A DNA stretch of 64,000 bases. Origin: Aequoribacter fuscus (GTDB lineage Bacteria; Pseudomonadota; Gammaproteobacteria; Pseudomonadales; Halieaceae). The stretch spans positions 2,480,001-2,544,000 of the forward strand of contig NZ_CP036423.1 of assembly GCF_009910365.1 (NCBI RefSeq), read 5' to 3'. Each line of letters begins with the position of its first letter. Within the stretch, counting starts at the first letter, position 1. The notes under the pieces are model-generated. The model saw only the letters and a list, made by a program, of their open reading frames with translations. It ran no database searches and was not told the origin of the DNA. Both the position numbers and the translations under genes were made by a program. Of the stretch, positions 1 to 11,129 are shown piece by piece.

Positions 1-124
1 TTGCGGAAAAATGCCATAAAAATCCGCCGCGCACACCAAATAATGTGGCCTATAGTCTAGGTTTCAAGGCCTCACATCGGTATACTCGCGGCCCTCTAAG
101 GTTAGAACCAGCAGGGTTAATGAC

Positions 125-1471
125 ATGTCCGTTAAAAAATTGTTCATTCAGACGCACGGATGCCAAATGAACGAGTACGATTCGGCGCGCATTGGCGATT
201 TGTTAAAAACCAGCCACCAACTCGAACGTACAGACAACCCTGAAGAAGCCGACGTTTTACTTCTGAACACTTGCTCAATTCGAGAAAAAGCCCAGGAAAA
301 AGTGTTTCATCAGCTGGGACGCTGGAAGCCTTTAAAAGAAAAAAACCCGAACCTGATCATCGGGGTGGGTGGCTGCGTTGCCAGCCAAGAAGGTGCCGCA
401 ATTGGCGAGCGAGCCCCTTATGTCGACTTAGTCTTCGGCCCACAAACCCTGCACCGCCTACCTGAAATGATGGCCGAGCGCAGCCAACAAGGCCCTGGAA
501 ACACGATCGTCGTCGACGTTAGCTTCCCCGAGATTGAAAAGTTCGACTGTCTTCCTGATCCAGAGATCAAAGGTGCCAGCGCCTTTGTGTCGATCATGGA
601 AGGCTGCAGCAAATACTGTTCATTCTGTGTGGTGCCTTATACCCGAGGCGAAGAGGTCTCGCGCCCGCTGGATGATGTCATCGCCGAAGTGGCGCACGCA
701 GCGGAGCACGGTGTCAAAGAGGTCAATTTGCTCGGCCAAAATGTGAACGCGTACCGCGGCTTGAACTACTTAGGCGAGGTCGTCGATTTTGCCGAGTTGT
801 TAACCTATATCGCGCGTATTCCGGCGATCGAGCGTATTCGATACACCACGTCGCACCCAGTAGAATTTAGCCAAGCGCTAATTGACGTCTACGCTGAAAT
901 TCCGCAACTGGTGGATCATTTACACCTGCCCGTCCAAAGCGGTTCAGACCGAATTCTAGCTGCGATGAAACGCGGCCACACGGCATTAGAGTACAAATCA
1001 AAAATTCGCGCTCTGCGTAAGATTCGCCCAAACATCAGCATGTCGTCCGACTTCATCGTGGGCTTCCCCGGCGAGACCGACGCGGACTTCAATGCCACCA
1101 TGAAGCTCATCGAGGATATCGGTTACGATTCGTCATTCAGCTTTATTTACAGTGCGCGTCCCGGCACGCCCGCGGCTGATTTGGTTGACGATACGCCCAT
1201 GGAAGTTAAAAAACAGCGTCTGCAAATACTGCAGGCCCGTATTGCAGGTCAGGCGCGAATCATCAGTGAAAACATGGTGGGTACCCGGCAGCGCATTTTG
1301 GTCAGCGGCGTCTCCAAAAAAGATCCCGGACAACTTCAAGGGCGCACCGAGAATAACCGTGTAGTTAACTTTAGCTGTACAGACCATGGCCTGATCAACG
1401 AATTTGCGTGGGTGACGGTCGACGAAGCGCTGCCCAACTCATTGCGTGGCACCTTGTTAAAAAACCATTAA
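125..1471 (+). CDS. miaB: tRNA-2-methylthio-N6-dimethylallyladenosine synthase MiaB
   Basis: Radical-SAM methylthiotransferase that adds a methylthio group to i6A37 of tRNAs reading UNN codons. The three N-terminal [4Fe-4S] cysteines are visible as C13, C50 and C84. The radical-SAM CxxxCxxC cluster is C161, C165 and C168 in the stretch [23 protein letters not shown]-like RNA-binding segment ends the 448-residue protein, the usual length for the family. The ATG start gives the standard family N-terminus. It heads a co-directional run with ybeZ, ybeY, corC and lnt, the classical gammaproteobacterial order. Confidence 0.97.
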   Translation: MSVKKLFIQTHGCQMNEYDSARIGDLLKTSHQLERTDNPEEADVLLLNTCSIREKAQEKVFHQLGRWKPLKEKNPNLIIGVGGCVASQEGAAIGERAPYVDLVFGPQTLHRLPEMMAERSQQGPGNTIVVDVSFPEIEKFDCLPDPEIKGASAFVSIMEGCSKYCSFCVVPYTRGEEVSRPLDDVIAEVAHAAEHGVKEVNLLGQNVNAYRGLNYLGEVVDFAELLTYIARIPAIERIRYTTSHPVEFSQALIDVYAEIPQLVDHLHLPVQSGSDRILAAMKRGHTALEYKSKIRALRKIRPNISMSSDFIVGFPGETDADFNATMKLIEDIGYDSSFSFIYSARPGTPAADLVDDTPMEVKKQRLQILQARIAGQARIISENMVGTRQRILVSGVSKKDPGQLQGRTENNRVVNFSCTDHGLINEFAWVTVDEALPNSLRGTLLKNH

Positions 1472-1564
1472 TTTCGCACAAAACTGCAACACACGGCTTG
1501 ACTCATCGCGCAAGCCGATTATCCTTGGATATCCATACATAAGGGCTTTTGCCACCGACTCGCA

Positions 1565-2596
1565 TTGACACAACTTGCCGATATCAGCGACCCCTCGTCG
1601 CAAACAATTTCTACGACTCTGGAACCCAATAACGCATCGCATCTGGCGACTCTGTGTGGCCAGTTTGACGCCCACTTAAAGCAAATTGAGCAGCGGCTCA
1701 ATGTTGCCATCGCGTCGCGCGGCAACCGCTTCAGTATCTCCGGCGCTAGCGAAGCGCGAGAGGCGGCTCGGGACCTGCTGGAAGCTCTGTATCGAGCCAT
1801 TTGCAGCGGAGAAGGCCTCTCAGCCGAATCGCTGCATGTGCATATGCAAGACGCAGGCCTTGAAGTGTTAAAAGAGCAACGCGCGAGCGACGCCGAAACC
1901 ACAGACAATGTCGTTGTGATTAAAACAAAGCGAGCACCGGTTAAGCCGCGCGGCAAGAATCAGCAAGGCTATGTGCGCGCCATCCAAGATTTTGACATCA
2001 ATTTTGGCATTGGACCCGCGGGTACAGGCAAAACATATCTGGCCGTCGCCTGCGCGGTCGAGGCCCTGCTGAACGAGCGTGTGCGCAGAATTTTGCTGGT
2101 GCGCCCCGCGGTCGAGGCCGGTGAAAAACTCGGCTTCTTACCCGGCGATCTCGCGCAGAAAATCGACCCCTACCTGCGCCCGCTTTACGACGCTTTGTAC
2201 GAAATGCTGGGCTTTGAGCAGGTCAATAAGTACATCGAGCGAAATATTATCGAGGTGGCACCACTCGCGTTTATGCGTGGCCGCACACTGAACAATGCAT
2301 TCATCATTTTAGACGAAGCCCAAAACACTACCCGCGAACAAATGAAGATGTTTTTAACGCGCATTGGCTTTGGCTCTACGGCCGTGATTACCGGTGACGC
2401 CACCCAAATCGACTTACCGCGTGGTGCACACTCGGGGCTCACCCATGCCAGCCACATCCTCGACGGCGTCGACGGGATTAGTTTTACGTACTTTGCCAAT
2501 AAAGATGTGGTTCGCCACCCGCTAGTACAGCGCGTCGTAGAAGCCTACGACAAAGCTGAGTTGGCACCTTCTAAAATCGAGAGCAACAGTCGATGA
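1565..2596 (+). CDS. ybeZ: PhoH-like ATPase YbeZ/PhoL
   Basis: PhoH-family P-loop ATPase thought to act with YbeY in RNA metabolism and ribosome maturation. The Walker A motif GPAGTGKT lies at residues 150-157 and the Walker B LDEAQN at 249-254. The N-terminal part (about 1-130) is a KH-like or oligomerisation region. The start is TTG at 1565, chosen because no ATG precedes the conserved N-terminal region. The stop overlaps the ybeY start by 4 bp, which indicates translational coupling. Confidence 0.95.
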   Translation: MTQLADISDPSSQTISTTLEPNNASHLATLCGQFDAHLKQIEQRLNVAIASRGNRFSISGASEAREAARDLLEALYRAICSGEGLSAESLHVHMQDAGLEVLKEQRASDAETTDNVVVIKTKRAPVKPRGKNQQGYVRAIQDFDINFGIGPAGTGKTYLAVACAVEALLNERVRRILLVRPAVEAGEKLGFLPGDLAQKIDPYLRPLYDALYEMLGFEQVNKYIERNIIEVAPLAFMRGRTLNNAFIILDEAQNTTREQMKMFLTRIGFGSTAVITGDATQIDLPRGAHSGLTHASHILDGVDGISFTYFANKDVVRHPLVQRVVEAYDKAELAPSKIESNSR

Positions 2597-3066
2597 ACAT
2601 TAGTGTTTGTGTCGACCGCGCGTGTGGCGGCGACAGTCCCGACGACGACAGTTTTAGGCGCTGGGTCAGCGCCGCACTAAAAGCTTGTCGCAAAAGCGGG
2701 CACGTTGACCTTAAAATCGTCGATTCCAACGAAATCCAATATCTGAACAAAACCTATCGCGGTAAAGACGCAGCTACCAACGTGTTGTCGTTTCCAAGCG
2801 AATTGCCACCGGGTATCCCCTCGGACCTACTCGGCGATTTAGCCCTATGCACCCCAGTGATCGAGCGTGAAGCGAGTGAACAACGCAAGGTTCTGATGCA
2901 TCACTGGGCCCACTTAACCATCCATGGCACCTTGCATTTAATCGGATTCGATCATATTGAAGACACGGATGCTGAAATTATGGAAAGCTTGGAAATTGAC
3001 ATTTTAGCGAGCTTATCTCTTCCTAACCCCTATGTTGATTACACTGAGGAGTGTCATCCATCATGA
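2593..3066 (+). CDS. ybeY: Endoribonuclease YbeY
   Basis: Zinc-dependent single-strand endoribonuclease involved in 16S rRNA 3'-end maturation and ribosome quality control. The metal-binding signature HGTLHLIGFDH has histidines H111, H115 and H121. The 157-residue length is normal. It overlaps ybeZ by 4 bp upstream (ATGA) and its stop overlaps the likely corC ATG downstream, so three proteins are made from one coupled message. Confidence 0.95.
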   Translation: MNISVCVDRACGGDSPDDDSFRRWVSAALKACRKSGHVDLKIVDSNEIQYLNKTYRGKDAATNVLSFPSELPPGIPSDLLGDLALCTPVIEREASEQRKVLMHHWAHLTIHGTLHLIGFDHIEDTDAEIMESLEIDILASLSLPNPYVDYTEECHPS

Positions 3067-3908
3067 GCGACGACAAAACCAGCGGCGACAGTAACGATAA
3101 GTCGTGGCTGGACAAAATAGCGCTACTTTTCTCCGGCGAGCCCCGCACTAAAGAAGACCTGCATGACGTGCTAACGGTGGCGTCAGAAAATGAACTGATC
3201 GACAAAGACGCGCTCAGCATTATCGAAGGCGCCATGCAGGTAAGCGACTTACATGCACGCGATATCATGATCCCTCGAGCGCAAATGGTCGTCGTTAAAG
3301 AAGACGCTACGCTCGAAGAGTTACTGCCTCAAATTATCGAGTCGGCGCATTCGCGATTCCCAGTCATAGGTGAGAACACCGATGAGGTCTTGGGGATTCT
3401 GCTGGCCAAAGACCTCTTGCCACGGTTGTTAAAAAGCGACACCGAGCCCTTTGCCGTCTCCGAACTTATGCGCCCTTGCTTTGTTGTACCAGAAAGCAAG
3501 CGCCTCAATGTTTTGTTGCGTGAATTCCGCCAAAACCGCAACCACATGGCGATCGTCATTGACGAATACGGCGGCGTTGCTGGCCTAATTACCATTGAAG
3601 ATGTGCTGGAAGAAATCGTTGGCGAAATCGAAGATGAAACCGATACCGATGAAGATGAATTCATCCGCAAAATCACCGACACCGAGTTTTTTGTTAAAGC
3701 TCTGACGCCAATCGAAGACTTTAACGAGTATTTCGAAACGCAGCTCAGCGACGAAGAGTTCGACACCATCGGTGGCTTAGTCATTCAAGCCTTTGGACAC
3801 ATGCCTGCGCGTGGCGAAACCACCACATTCGAGGGCTTCAGATTCAAAGTCATTCACGCCGATCAGCGCAAGATTCAAAGTCTGCGGGTATCCAAGCTAA
3901 CGTCGTGA
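3063..3908 (+). CDS. corC: CorC/YbeX-type CBS-pair and transporter-associated domain protein
   Basis: Cytoplasmic CorC/YbeX family protein with two CBS domains (about residues 65-190) and a C-terminal CorC_HlyC domain. The family has been linked to Mg/Co efflux and to ribosome-related phenotypes. No membrane segment is present, so this is the short YbeX form, not the DUF21-fused transporter. The ATG at 3063 (ATGA overlap with the ybeY stop) is preferred. The in-frame GTG at 3051 directly abuts the GAGGA at 3046-3050 and would leave no spacing. The protein is 281 residues. Confidence 0.93.
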   Translation: MSDDKTSGDSNDKSWLDKIALLFSGEPRTKEDLHDVLTVASENELIDKDALSIIEGAMQVSDLHARDIMIPRAQMVVVKEDATLEELLPQIIESAHSRFPVIGENTDEVLGILLAKDLLPRLLKSDTEPFAVSELMRPCFVVPESKRLNVLLREFRQNRNHMAIVIDEYGGVAGLITIEDVLEEIVGEIEDETDTDEDEFIRKITDTEFFVKALTPIEDFNEYFETQLSDEEFDTIGGLVIQAFGHMPARGETTTFEGFRFKVIHADQRKIQSLRVSKLTS

Positions 3909-5407
3909 GCATCATCAAGTCGCTTTGGGTCCGCGCTATTATCGCGGCGCTATTGGGCGTCGCGGTCACGCTGTCACTTGCGCCTTGGAACTATTGGCCT
4001 CTTGGCGCTTTATCAGCCGCTAGCCTGTGGATCTTATGGCACACAGCAAAACCCACAGAAATTTTGCGCCTAGCGTGGTGTTACGGCTTGGGTTTTTTCG
4101 GTGCTGGCATTTCCTGGGTGTACGTCAGTATTCACGACCACGGCAATGCCAGTGTCGGCCTAGCGGGGTTTTTAACCTTGTTATTCTGCGCATTGCTGGC
4201 TATTTTATTTGTCATTATGGGGTGGGTTTACCGACGCTTTCTTCATCCACGCCCTTTAGACATTAGCCACGCGCTGGCATTCACAGGCCTATGGGTGTTA
4301 AACGAGTGGATCCGCACTTGGTTTTTAACGGGCTTTCCCTGGGTATTTGTGGGCTATGGCTATATCGATACGCCTCTGGCTGGGTGGGCACCTGTGGGCG
4401 GGGTCTTCGCGCTCTCGTTCATCGCTTGTCTACTGGGCTGTTTGTGGGCACTCGCCCTGACACAAAAGCGCCTCAGCTATGGTGTTGCCGCTCTAGGGGC
4501 CAGTTTGCTGGCATTTGGCGGCGGTCAAATCCTAGACAATCGTGAGTGGACTCAAAGCAAACAAAGCACCACCTACGTCGCGATTGTGCAGCCCAACACG
4601 CCCCAATCCATGAAATGGGATCGTCGCTATTACAGCTCGATTCTCGATAATCTAGGGCATCTCAGTGAACGCGCTAAGCCCGGCGACATCATCATATGGC
4701 CTGAGGCCGCGGTCCCCCGCTACTATCACAATGCCTTAGAAGACTTAAAACCTGCACTCGCGCGCATGAACAAGCAATCGCAAGCCCTGATTAGCGGTAT
4801 CCCTTTTGCCAATCGCGCGACACAAAGCTATCACAACAGTATTGCCGTGTTTGCGGGTGGCGAAGGCTTGTATCACAAGCAACGCTTAGTGCCTTTTGGT
4901 GAATATGTCCCTCTGCAGAGTATCCTGCGCGGACTCATCGACTTTTTTGATTTACCCATGTCGAACTTCTCAGCGGGCGATGCTCGGCAAGCCCCCCTGT
5001 GGGTGCAAGATCAAGTTATTGCCCCATCCATTTGCTACGAGGTGGTCTACCCCGATCTCGTCGCGCGCGGCGCGCGACGAGCTGACTGGCTATTAACCAT
5101 CAGTAACGATACCTGGTTTGGCGACTCGATAGGTCCTTTGCAACACCTGCAAATGGCGCAAATGCGCGCACTGGAAACCCAGCGCTACTTGGTGCGCGGC
5201 ACCAGCAATGGCATTTCGGCCATTGTGAACCCAAAAGGGCAGATCGTAAATCAGACACCACAGTTCGAACCGGCCGTTTTACGTGGCTCTATCGAGTCCC
5301 GACGGGGTTCTACGCCTTTCATGCAAACCGGTAGTACGCCCGTTATTGTTTTGGCGCTGATCGCTCTTCTATACGGGCGCCACCGGCAAGCAGCACCAAA
5401 AACCTAG
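3905..5407 (+). CDS. lnt: Apolipoprotein N-acyltransferase Lnt
   Basis: Inner-membrane enzyme that N-acylates the diacylglyceryl cysteine of lipoproteins, the last step of lipoprotein maturation. About six hydrophobic segments occupy the first 215 residues, followed by a periplasmic nitrilase domain. The catalytic triad is recognisable as E267 (WPEAAVP), K325 and C377 (SICYEV). The 500-residue length is typical. The start is GTG at 3905, overlapping the corC stop by 4 bp (GTGA). Confidence 0.96.
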   Translation: MSIIKSLWVRAIIAALLGVAVTLSLAPWNYWPLGALSAASLWILWHTAKPTEILRLAWCYGLGFFGAGISWVYVSIHDHGNASVGLAGFLTLLFCALLAILFVIMGWVYRRFLHPRPLDISHALAFTGLWVLNEWIRTWFLTGFPWVFVGYGYIDTPLAGWAPVGGVFALSFIACLLGCLWALALTQKRLSYGVAALGASLLAFGGGQILDNREWTQSKQSTTYVAIVQPNTPQSMKWDRRYYSSILDNLGHLSERAKPGDIIIWPEAAVPRYYHNALEDLKPALARMNKQSQALISGIPFANRATQSYHNSIAVFAGGEGLYHKQRLVPFGEYVPLQSILRGLIDFFDLPMSNFSAGDARQAPLWVQDQVIAPSICYEVVYPDLVARGARRADWLLTISNDTWFGDSIGPLQHLQMAQMRALETQRYLVRGTSNGISAIVNPKGQIVNQTPQFEPAVLRGSIESRRGSTPFMQTGSTPVIVLALIALLYGRHRQAAPKT

Positions 5408-5420
5408 GCAAAACCATAGA

Positions 5421-5455
5421 CTTAGCAGTACTCCAAAGGCCTGATAACTGCTAAG
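5421..5455. other. 8-bp inverted repeat between lnt and leuS
   Basis: CTTAGCAG (5421-5428) and CTGCTAAG (5448-5455) are perfect inverted arms separated by 19 nt, about 65 bp upstream of the leuS start. A T-rich stretch follows (GGTTTTATT), but there is no true U-tract. It may be a weak terminator for lnt or a leader hairpin for leuS. Nothing in the sequence decides between them. Confidence 0.3.
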
Positions 5456-5508
5456 ATTGCGGTTTTATTCGGATCGCTGAAGCAAGAGCTAAAGCACACC
5501 ACAGCTAA

Positions 5509-7953
<2,445 letters not shown>

Positions 7954-7955
7954 AC

Positions 7956-8480
7956 ATGAGGCGAATTACTCTAGCACTAATCCTTACCTTGTTAAGCGCC
8001 TGCGGCTTTCAGTTGCGCGGCAGTGATACCCAAGCTGTCGACGCCGATACAAGCCTACCTATCCGAGTGGTAGGGCTCAGCGCCTACAGCGACTTCGCCA
8101 GCGCCCTGCAGGTTGCGCTTAAGCGCGAAGGGTTGGCCCAAGCCGAACGGGCGGATCTTACACTCATCATTAAACCTGTTGAATTTAGCCAAAACACGCT
8201 AACCGTTGGCGAATCCCTGCGCATCGCCGACTACGATGTCAGTGGACGCGTGCGTTATCAGCTGATCTTCAAGAACGACCCGGAGTCGGCAGTCGATGAA
8301 CTGGCTGCAAGCGACGAATTTGACCGGATTATCGAAGCATCACAGCGCCTAGATTACGACCCTGAAGCACCGCTGGCGAGTCGCGCCGAGCGCGATGAAA
8401 CCGAGCAAGCGCTGTATCAAGAACTGGCTTCGCGCCTAGCGCGTCGAGTCGCACTCAGAGTTCAAGCCCTGAAGTCCTGA
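7956..8480 (+). CDS. lptE: LPS-assembly lipoprotein LptE
   Basis: Outer-membrane lipoprotein that plugs and assists folding of LptD during lipopolysaccharide export. The N-terminus is a short signal peptide ending in the lipobox LLSAC with the lipidated cysteine at C16, followed by the usual GFQLRG. The 174-residue length fits the family. Its position between leuS and holA is conserved. The stop overlaps the holA start by one base. Confidence 0.93.
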   Translation: MRRITLALILTLLSACGFQLRGSDTQAVDADTSLPIRVVGLSAYSDFASALQVALKREGLAQAERADLTLIIKPVEFSQNTLTVGESLRIADYDVSGRVRYQLIFKNDPESAVDELAASDEFDRIIEASQRLDYDPEAPLASRAERDETEQALYQELASRLARRVALRVQALKS

Positions 8481-9496
8481 TGCAAATCTACCCCAATAAA
8501 CTGGCGCAACACTTAAGCACATCGCTGTTGCCCGTTTATTTGGTCAGCGGCGAAGAACCTCTGCAAATTCAGGAATGCTGCGATGCCATTCGCCAAGCCG
8601 CACGTAAACAGGGCTGCGAAGAACGCATCGTTCATCACGCTGATAGCGGCTCGTTCAACTGGGATGACTTTAGCGCCGACTCGAATGCTTTATCGCTATT
8701 TGCAAGCCAGCGCTTAATTGAAGTGCGTCTTGGCAAACAAAAAGCCGGAAAAGACGGCAGCGCAGCGCTAGTAGAATATTGCGAACGGTGCGAACCCGGC
8801 ACCGACATCCTCTTGATTACCACCGACAAGCTCGATAAATCAACCCTCAACAGTAAGTGGGTGAAGCAGATCGATAGCGTGGGTGGCGTACTGCGCATTT
8901 GGCCGGTAGAGCCAGCCCAGCTGCCCAGCTGGATTGACCAGCGTTTGCGCCAAGCGGGGCTTAGCATTGAGTCCGATGCCTTAAAATTACTCAGTGAACG
9001 AGTGGAGGGCAATTTGCTGGCAGCGGCCCAAGACATCGAAAAACTAAAACTCTACGCCGGCAACAACAGTGCCATCGATCTAACAACCGTACAAGAAGCC
9101 GTCGCTGACAGCGCCCGTTTTAATGTCTACGACCTGGCGGACAGCTTATTAAGTGGCGATGCCGAGCACTGTATTCGCATGCTGCGCGGCGTGCGGGATG
9201 AAGGTACTGACGCGGCGGCTGTGCACTGGGTTTTCCGCAAAGAAATTTTGCTGTTAGTCGATTTAAAAACCGCCATGAACGAGGGAAACAACCCCGCTCA
9301 AGCCATGCAGCGCTTTGGGGTCTGGAAGAATCGTCAGCACCTGGTCGGCAGCGCGGTGAAGAGGCTGTCGGCTAAACGTTTAGAGCGAGCCACTTCGCAG
9401 CTAGCCGATGCTGACCAAGCTTTTAAAGGCGCCAAGCACGATGATCCATGGCGCATCTTCGAGCAAATTGCCGTTAACCTAAAAACCCACCCCTAA
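8480..9496 (+). CDS. holA: DNA polymerase III delta subunit
   Basis: Clamp-loader delta subunit that opens the beta sliding clamp. The 338-residue protein starts with the family-typical stretch LAQHLSTSLLPVYLVSGEEPL and ends with the helical collar domain. It lacks a P-loop, as expected for delta. The call rests on the overall family pattern and on synteny with leuS-lptE. The ATG start overlaps the lptE stop (TGATG). Confidence 0.94.
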   Translation: MQIYPNKLAQHLSTSLLPVYLVSGEEPLQIQECCDAIRQAARKQGCEERIVHHADSGSFNWDDFSADSNALSLFASQRLIEVRLGKQKAGKDGSAALVEYCERCEPGTDILLITTDKLDKSTLNSKWVKQIDSVGGVLRIWPVEPAQLPSWIDQRLRQAGLSIESDALKLLSERVEGNLLAAAQDIEKLKLYAGNNSAIDLTTVQEAVADSARFNVYDLADSLLSGDAEHCIRMLRGVRDEGTDAAAVHWVFRKEILLLVDLKTAMNEGNNPAQAMQRFGVWKNRQHLVGSAVKRLSAKRLERATSQLADADQAFKGAKHDDPWRIFEQIAVNLKTHP

Positions 9497-9508
9497 GAGA
9501 CATTGATC

Positions 9509-10039
9509 ATGACCATTTCGTTTTACGATGCCACCATCAAACCGATGAAGAAAGCCATTAAAAACCTTCGCAAGGTGCTGCACATTGGCGCCAAGCACGC
9601 GCAAGAAAATGGCATTGAAGAAGAGACACTGCTACAGAAAAAACTGTTTGAAGACATGTTTGACCTGCGCACCCAGATATTTGCAGTGCAGCTATTAAGC
9701 GCACACCAGGGTGCCCTATGTATTGCCGGTGTAACACCCTCACCGACAAATGCGCAGTTCAATACGTTTGCCGGCGCCGATGCGCTGCTCGAGACCCTAT
9801 TGAGCGATTTGGATAAAATTGATCCTGAGGCATACCAAAGCAAAATGCTCGAGCCCGTGACCTGCAATCTACCCATTGGCATTGCGCACTTTGAGACGGC
9901 ATTAGAGCACATGCAGCAGTGGGTCATTCCTCACACCTACTTTCATGTGACCACGGCATACAATATTTTGCGCCACAACGGCGTGCCGTTGGGTAAGTCC
10001 GATTACTTAGGTGCAGTGAATATGCGTTTAGAGAAATAA
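9509..10039 (+). CDS. DUF1993 family protein
   Basis: A 176-residue soluble protein matching the DUF1993 pattern, a family with a four-helix DinB/YfiT-like fold. Supporting features are an N-terminal ISFYDATIKPMKKAIKNLRK stretch and the C-terminal HTYFHVTTAYNILRHNGVPLGKSDYLG. Biochemical function is unknown; some members are annotated as plant-type DUF1993 proteins of unclear role. The ATG at 9509 is preferred over a TTG two codons upstream because it has better spacing from AAGAGA. It is the last gene before the SOS cassette. Confidence 0.8.
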   Translation: MTISFYDATIKPMKKAIKNLRKVLHIGAKHAQENGIEEETLLQKKLFEDMFDLRTQIFAVQLLSAHQGALCIAGVTPSPTNAQFNTFAGADALLETLLSDLDKIDPEAYQSKMLEPVTCNLPIGIAHFETALEHMQQWVIPHTYFHVTTAYNILRHNGVPLGKSDYLGAVNMRLEK

Positions 10040-10101
10040 GACGTGTCGTCAAAGGCGACATGTAAAAATTACACCCAATAATTTTCTTGCGTTCGGCCAA
10101 A

Positions 10102-10137
10102 AACTAAACTACTGTAAATGCATACAGTAGTTTAGTT
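10102..10137 (+). promoter_or_regulatory. LexA (SOS) box in a 36-bp palindrome upstream of imuA
   Basis: The SOS box CTGTAAATGCATACAG lies at 10112-10127 (CTG-N10-CAG). It is embedded in a longer inverted repeat with perfect 15-bp arms at 10102-10116 and 10123-10137 (AACTAAACTACTGTA and its complement) around a 6-nt centre. It ends 43 bp before the imuA ATG. This predicts LexA repression and DNA-damage induction of imuA and the genes behind it. Confidence 0.9.
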
Positions 10138-10180
10138 GGGCGGCTGCTTAGTGCCCGCCCCTAGTAAGAGGCACATACCC

Positions 10181-10894
10181 ATGAACGCATTACTTGAACA
10201 AGCCATTCAACGCGAAGACACCTGGCTCGGCGGCTTTAACGTCGGCGAACTCAATGTCAGCACTTACCGCCGCTGCCAAAGCACTGGCTATGCGCCGCTC
10301 GACGCTGTACTTACCGGAGGCGGCTGGCCCTTAGGCAATACCATCGAACTCTTAAGCGACGGTCACGGCCTTGGCGCCATGGGTGTGTTCTTGCCCATTA
10401 TGCACAGACTTTCAAGCCGGGGGCAATGGCAGGCCTTTATCAACCCCCCTTGCGCGCCGTATGCGCCCTTACTGGAAGCACGCGACATTCCTACAGAGCA
10501 GGTCCTATTAGTACATACCGACTCGAAAGAAGATATTCTGTGGAGCATCGAGCAAGCGATTACTCACAACACCTGCGCCACGGTATTTGCCTGGCTGGGA
10601 CATCACCGTTACAGCTACGCCGAACTCCGCAAGCTCCAGCTGGCAGCAACCGAACACGACAACCTGATTGTGTTGTTCCGCCCCCTCAGTGCCGCCGACG
10701 AACACGCGCCAGCCTGTTTACGTCTAAAAGTCAGCGCCTACCGAGAATTCGAAATCATTAAACAGCGCGGTGGCAAACAGCAAGTTCAGGTAAACTTACC
10801 CGCAAGTGACGATTTACCCAATCAGCCACAGCTTTGGGAACTACCTGTCAGCACGACTCAGCAGGCGGCAATTCAGACTGTGGCTTATCCTTAA
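10181..10894 (+). CDS. imuA: Translesion synthesis accessory protein ImuA
   Basis: ImuA is a RecA-like accessory protein that works with ImuB and DnaE2 in damage-induced mutagenesis. The 237-residue protein shows the family core GGGWPLGNTIELLSDG near residue 42, where RecA has its P-loop; here the Walker A motif is degenerate. The ATG at 10181 follows AAGAGG with proper spacing. An upstream in-frame TTG at 10136 lies inside the LexA palindrome and is rejected. The gene is directly downstream of the SOS box and is followed by a small membrane-protein gene and imuB. Confidence 0.9.
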   Translation: MNALLEQAIQREDTWLGGFNVGELNVSTYRRCQSTGYAPLDAVLTGGGWPLGNTIELLSDGHGLGAMGVFLPIMHRLSSRGQWQAFINPPCAPYAPLLEARDIPTEQVLLVHTDSKEDILWSIEQAITHNTCATVFAWLGHHRYSYAELRKLQLAATEHDNLIVLFRPLSAADEHAPACLRLKVSAYREFEIIKQRGGKQQVQVNLPASDDLPNQPQLWELPVSTTQQAAIQTVAYP

Positions 10895-10904
10895 CGAGTA
10901 ATAC

Positions 10905-11117
10905 ATGAATGATCAGTGGCTAACAGAGTACGGTGTAACCCTCGGCGTTGGCGCACTGATTTTATTCATGATTTTTATCGTTTGGGACCTCGCCAAACGT
11001 AGCGATGCAGGTAAATTCGGCACGATGATTTTATACATAGCACTTGCCATGGGCATTTTTGGCTTCCTAATAAAAATCGTCATTGGATACCTGCTCGAAA
11101 ACGCCACCACCGGCTAA
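10905..11117 (+). CDS. DUF2788-like small membrane protein
   Basis: A 70-residue protein with two predicted transmembrane helices (about residues 11-28 and 40-62) separated by the charged loop LAKRSDAGKFG. It resembles the DUF2788 family of short gammaproteobacterial membrane proteins of unknown function. It sits between imuA and imuB in the same direction, with 10 and 12 nt gaps. It is therefore almost certainly co-transcribed with them and under the same LexA control. No role in mutagenesis is known for the family. Confidence 0.75.
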   Translation: MNDQWLTEYGVTLGVGALILFMIFIVWDLAKRSDAGKFGTMILYIALAMGIFGFLIKIVIGYLLENATTG

Positions 11118-11129
11118 TACATTTACAGC

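Noticed and set aside
10040-10075. Terminator after the DUF1993 gene
   Set aside because: A short stem (ACGTGTCG/CGACATGT) is followed by A-rich, not T-rich, sequence on the plus strand.
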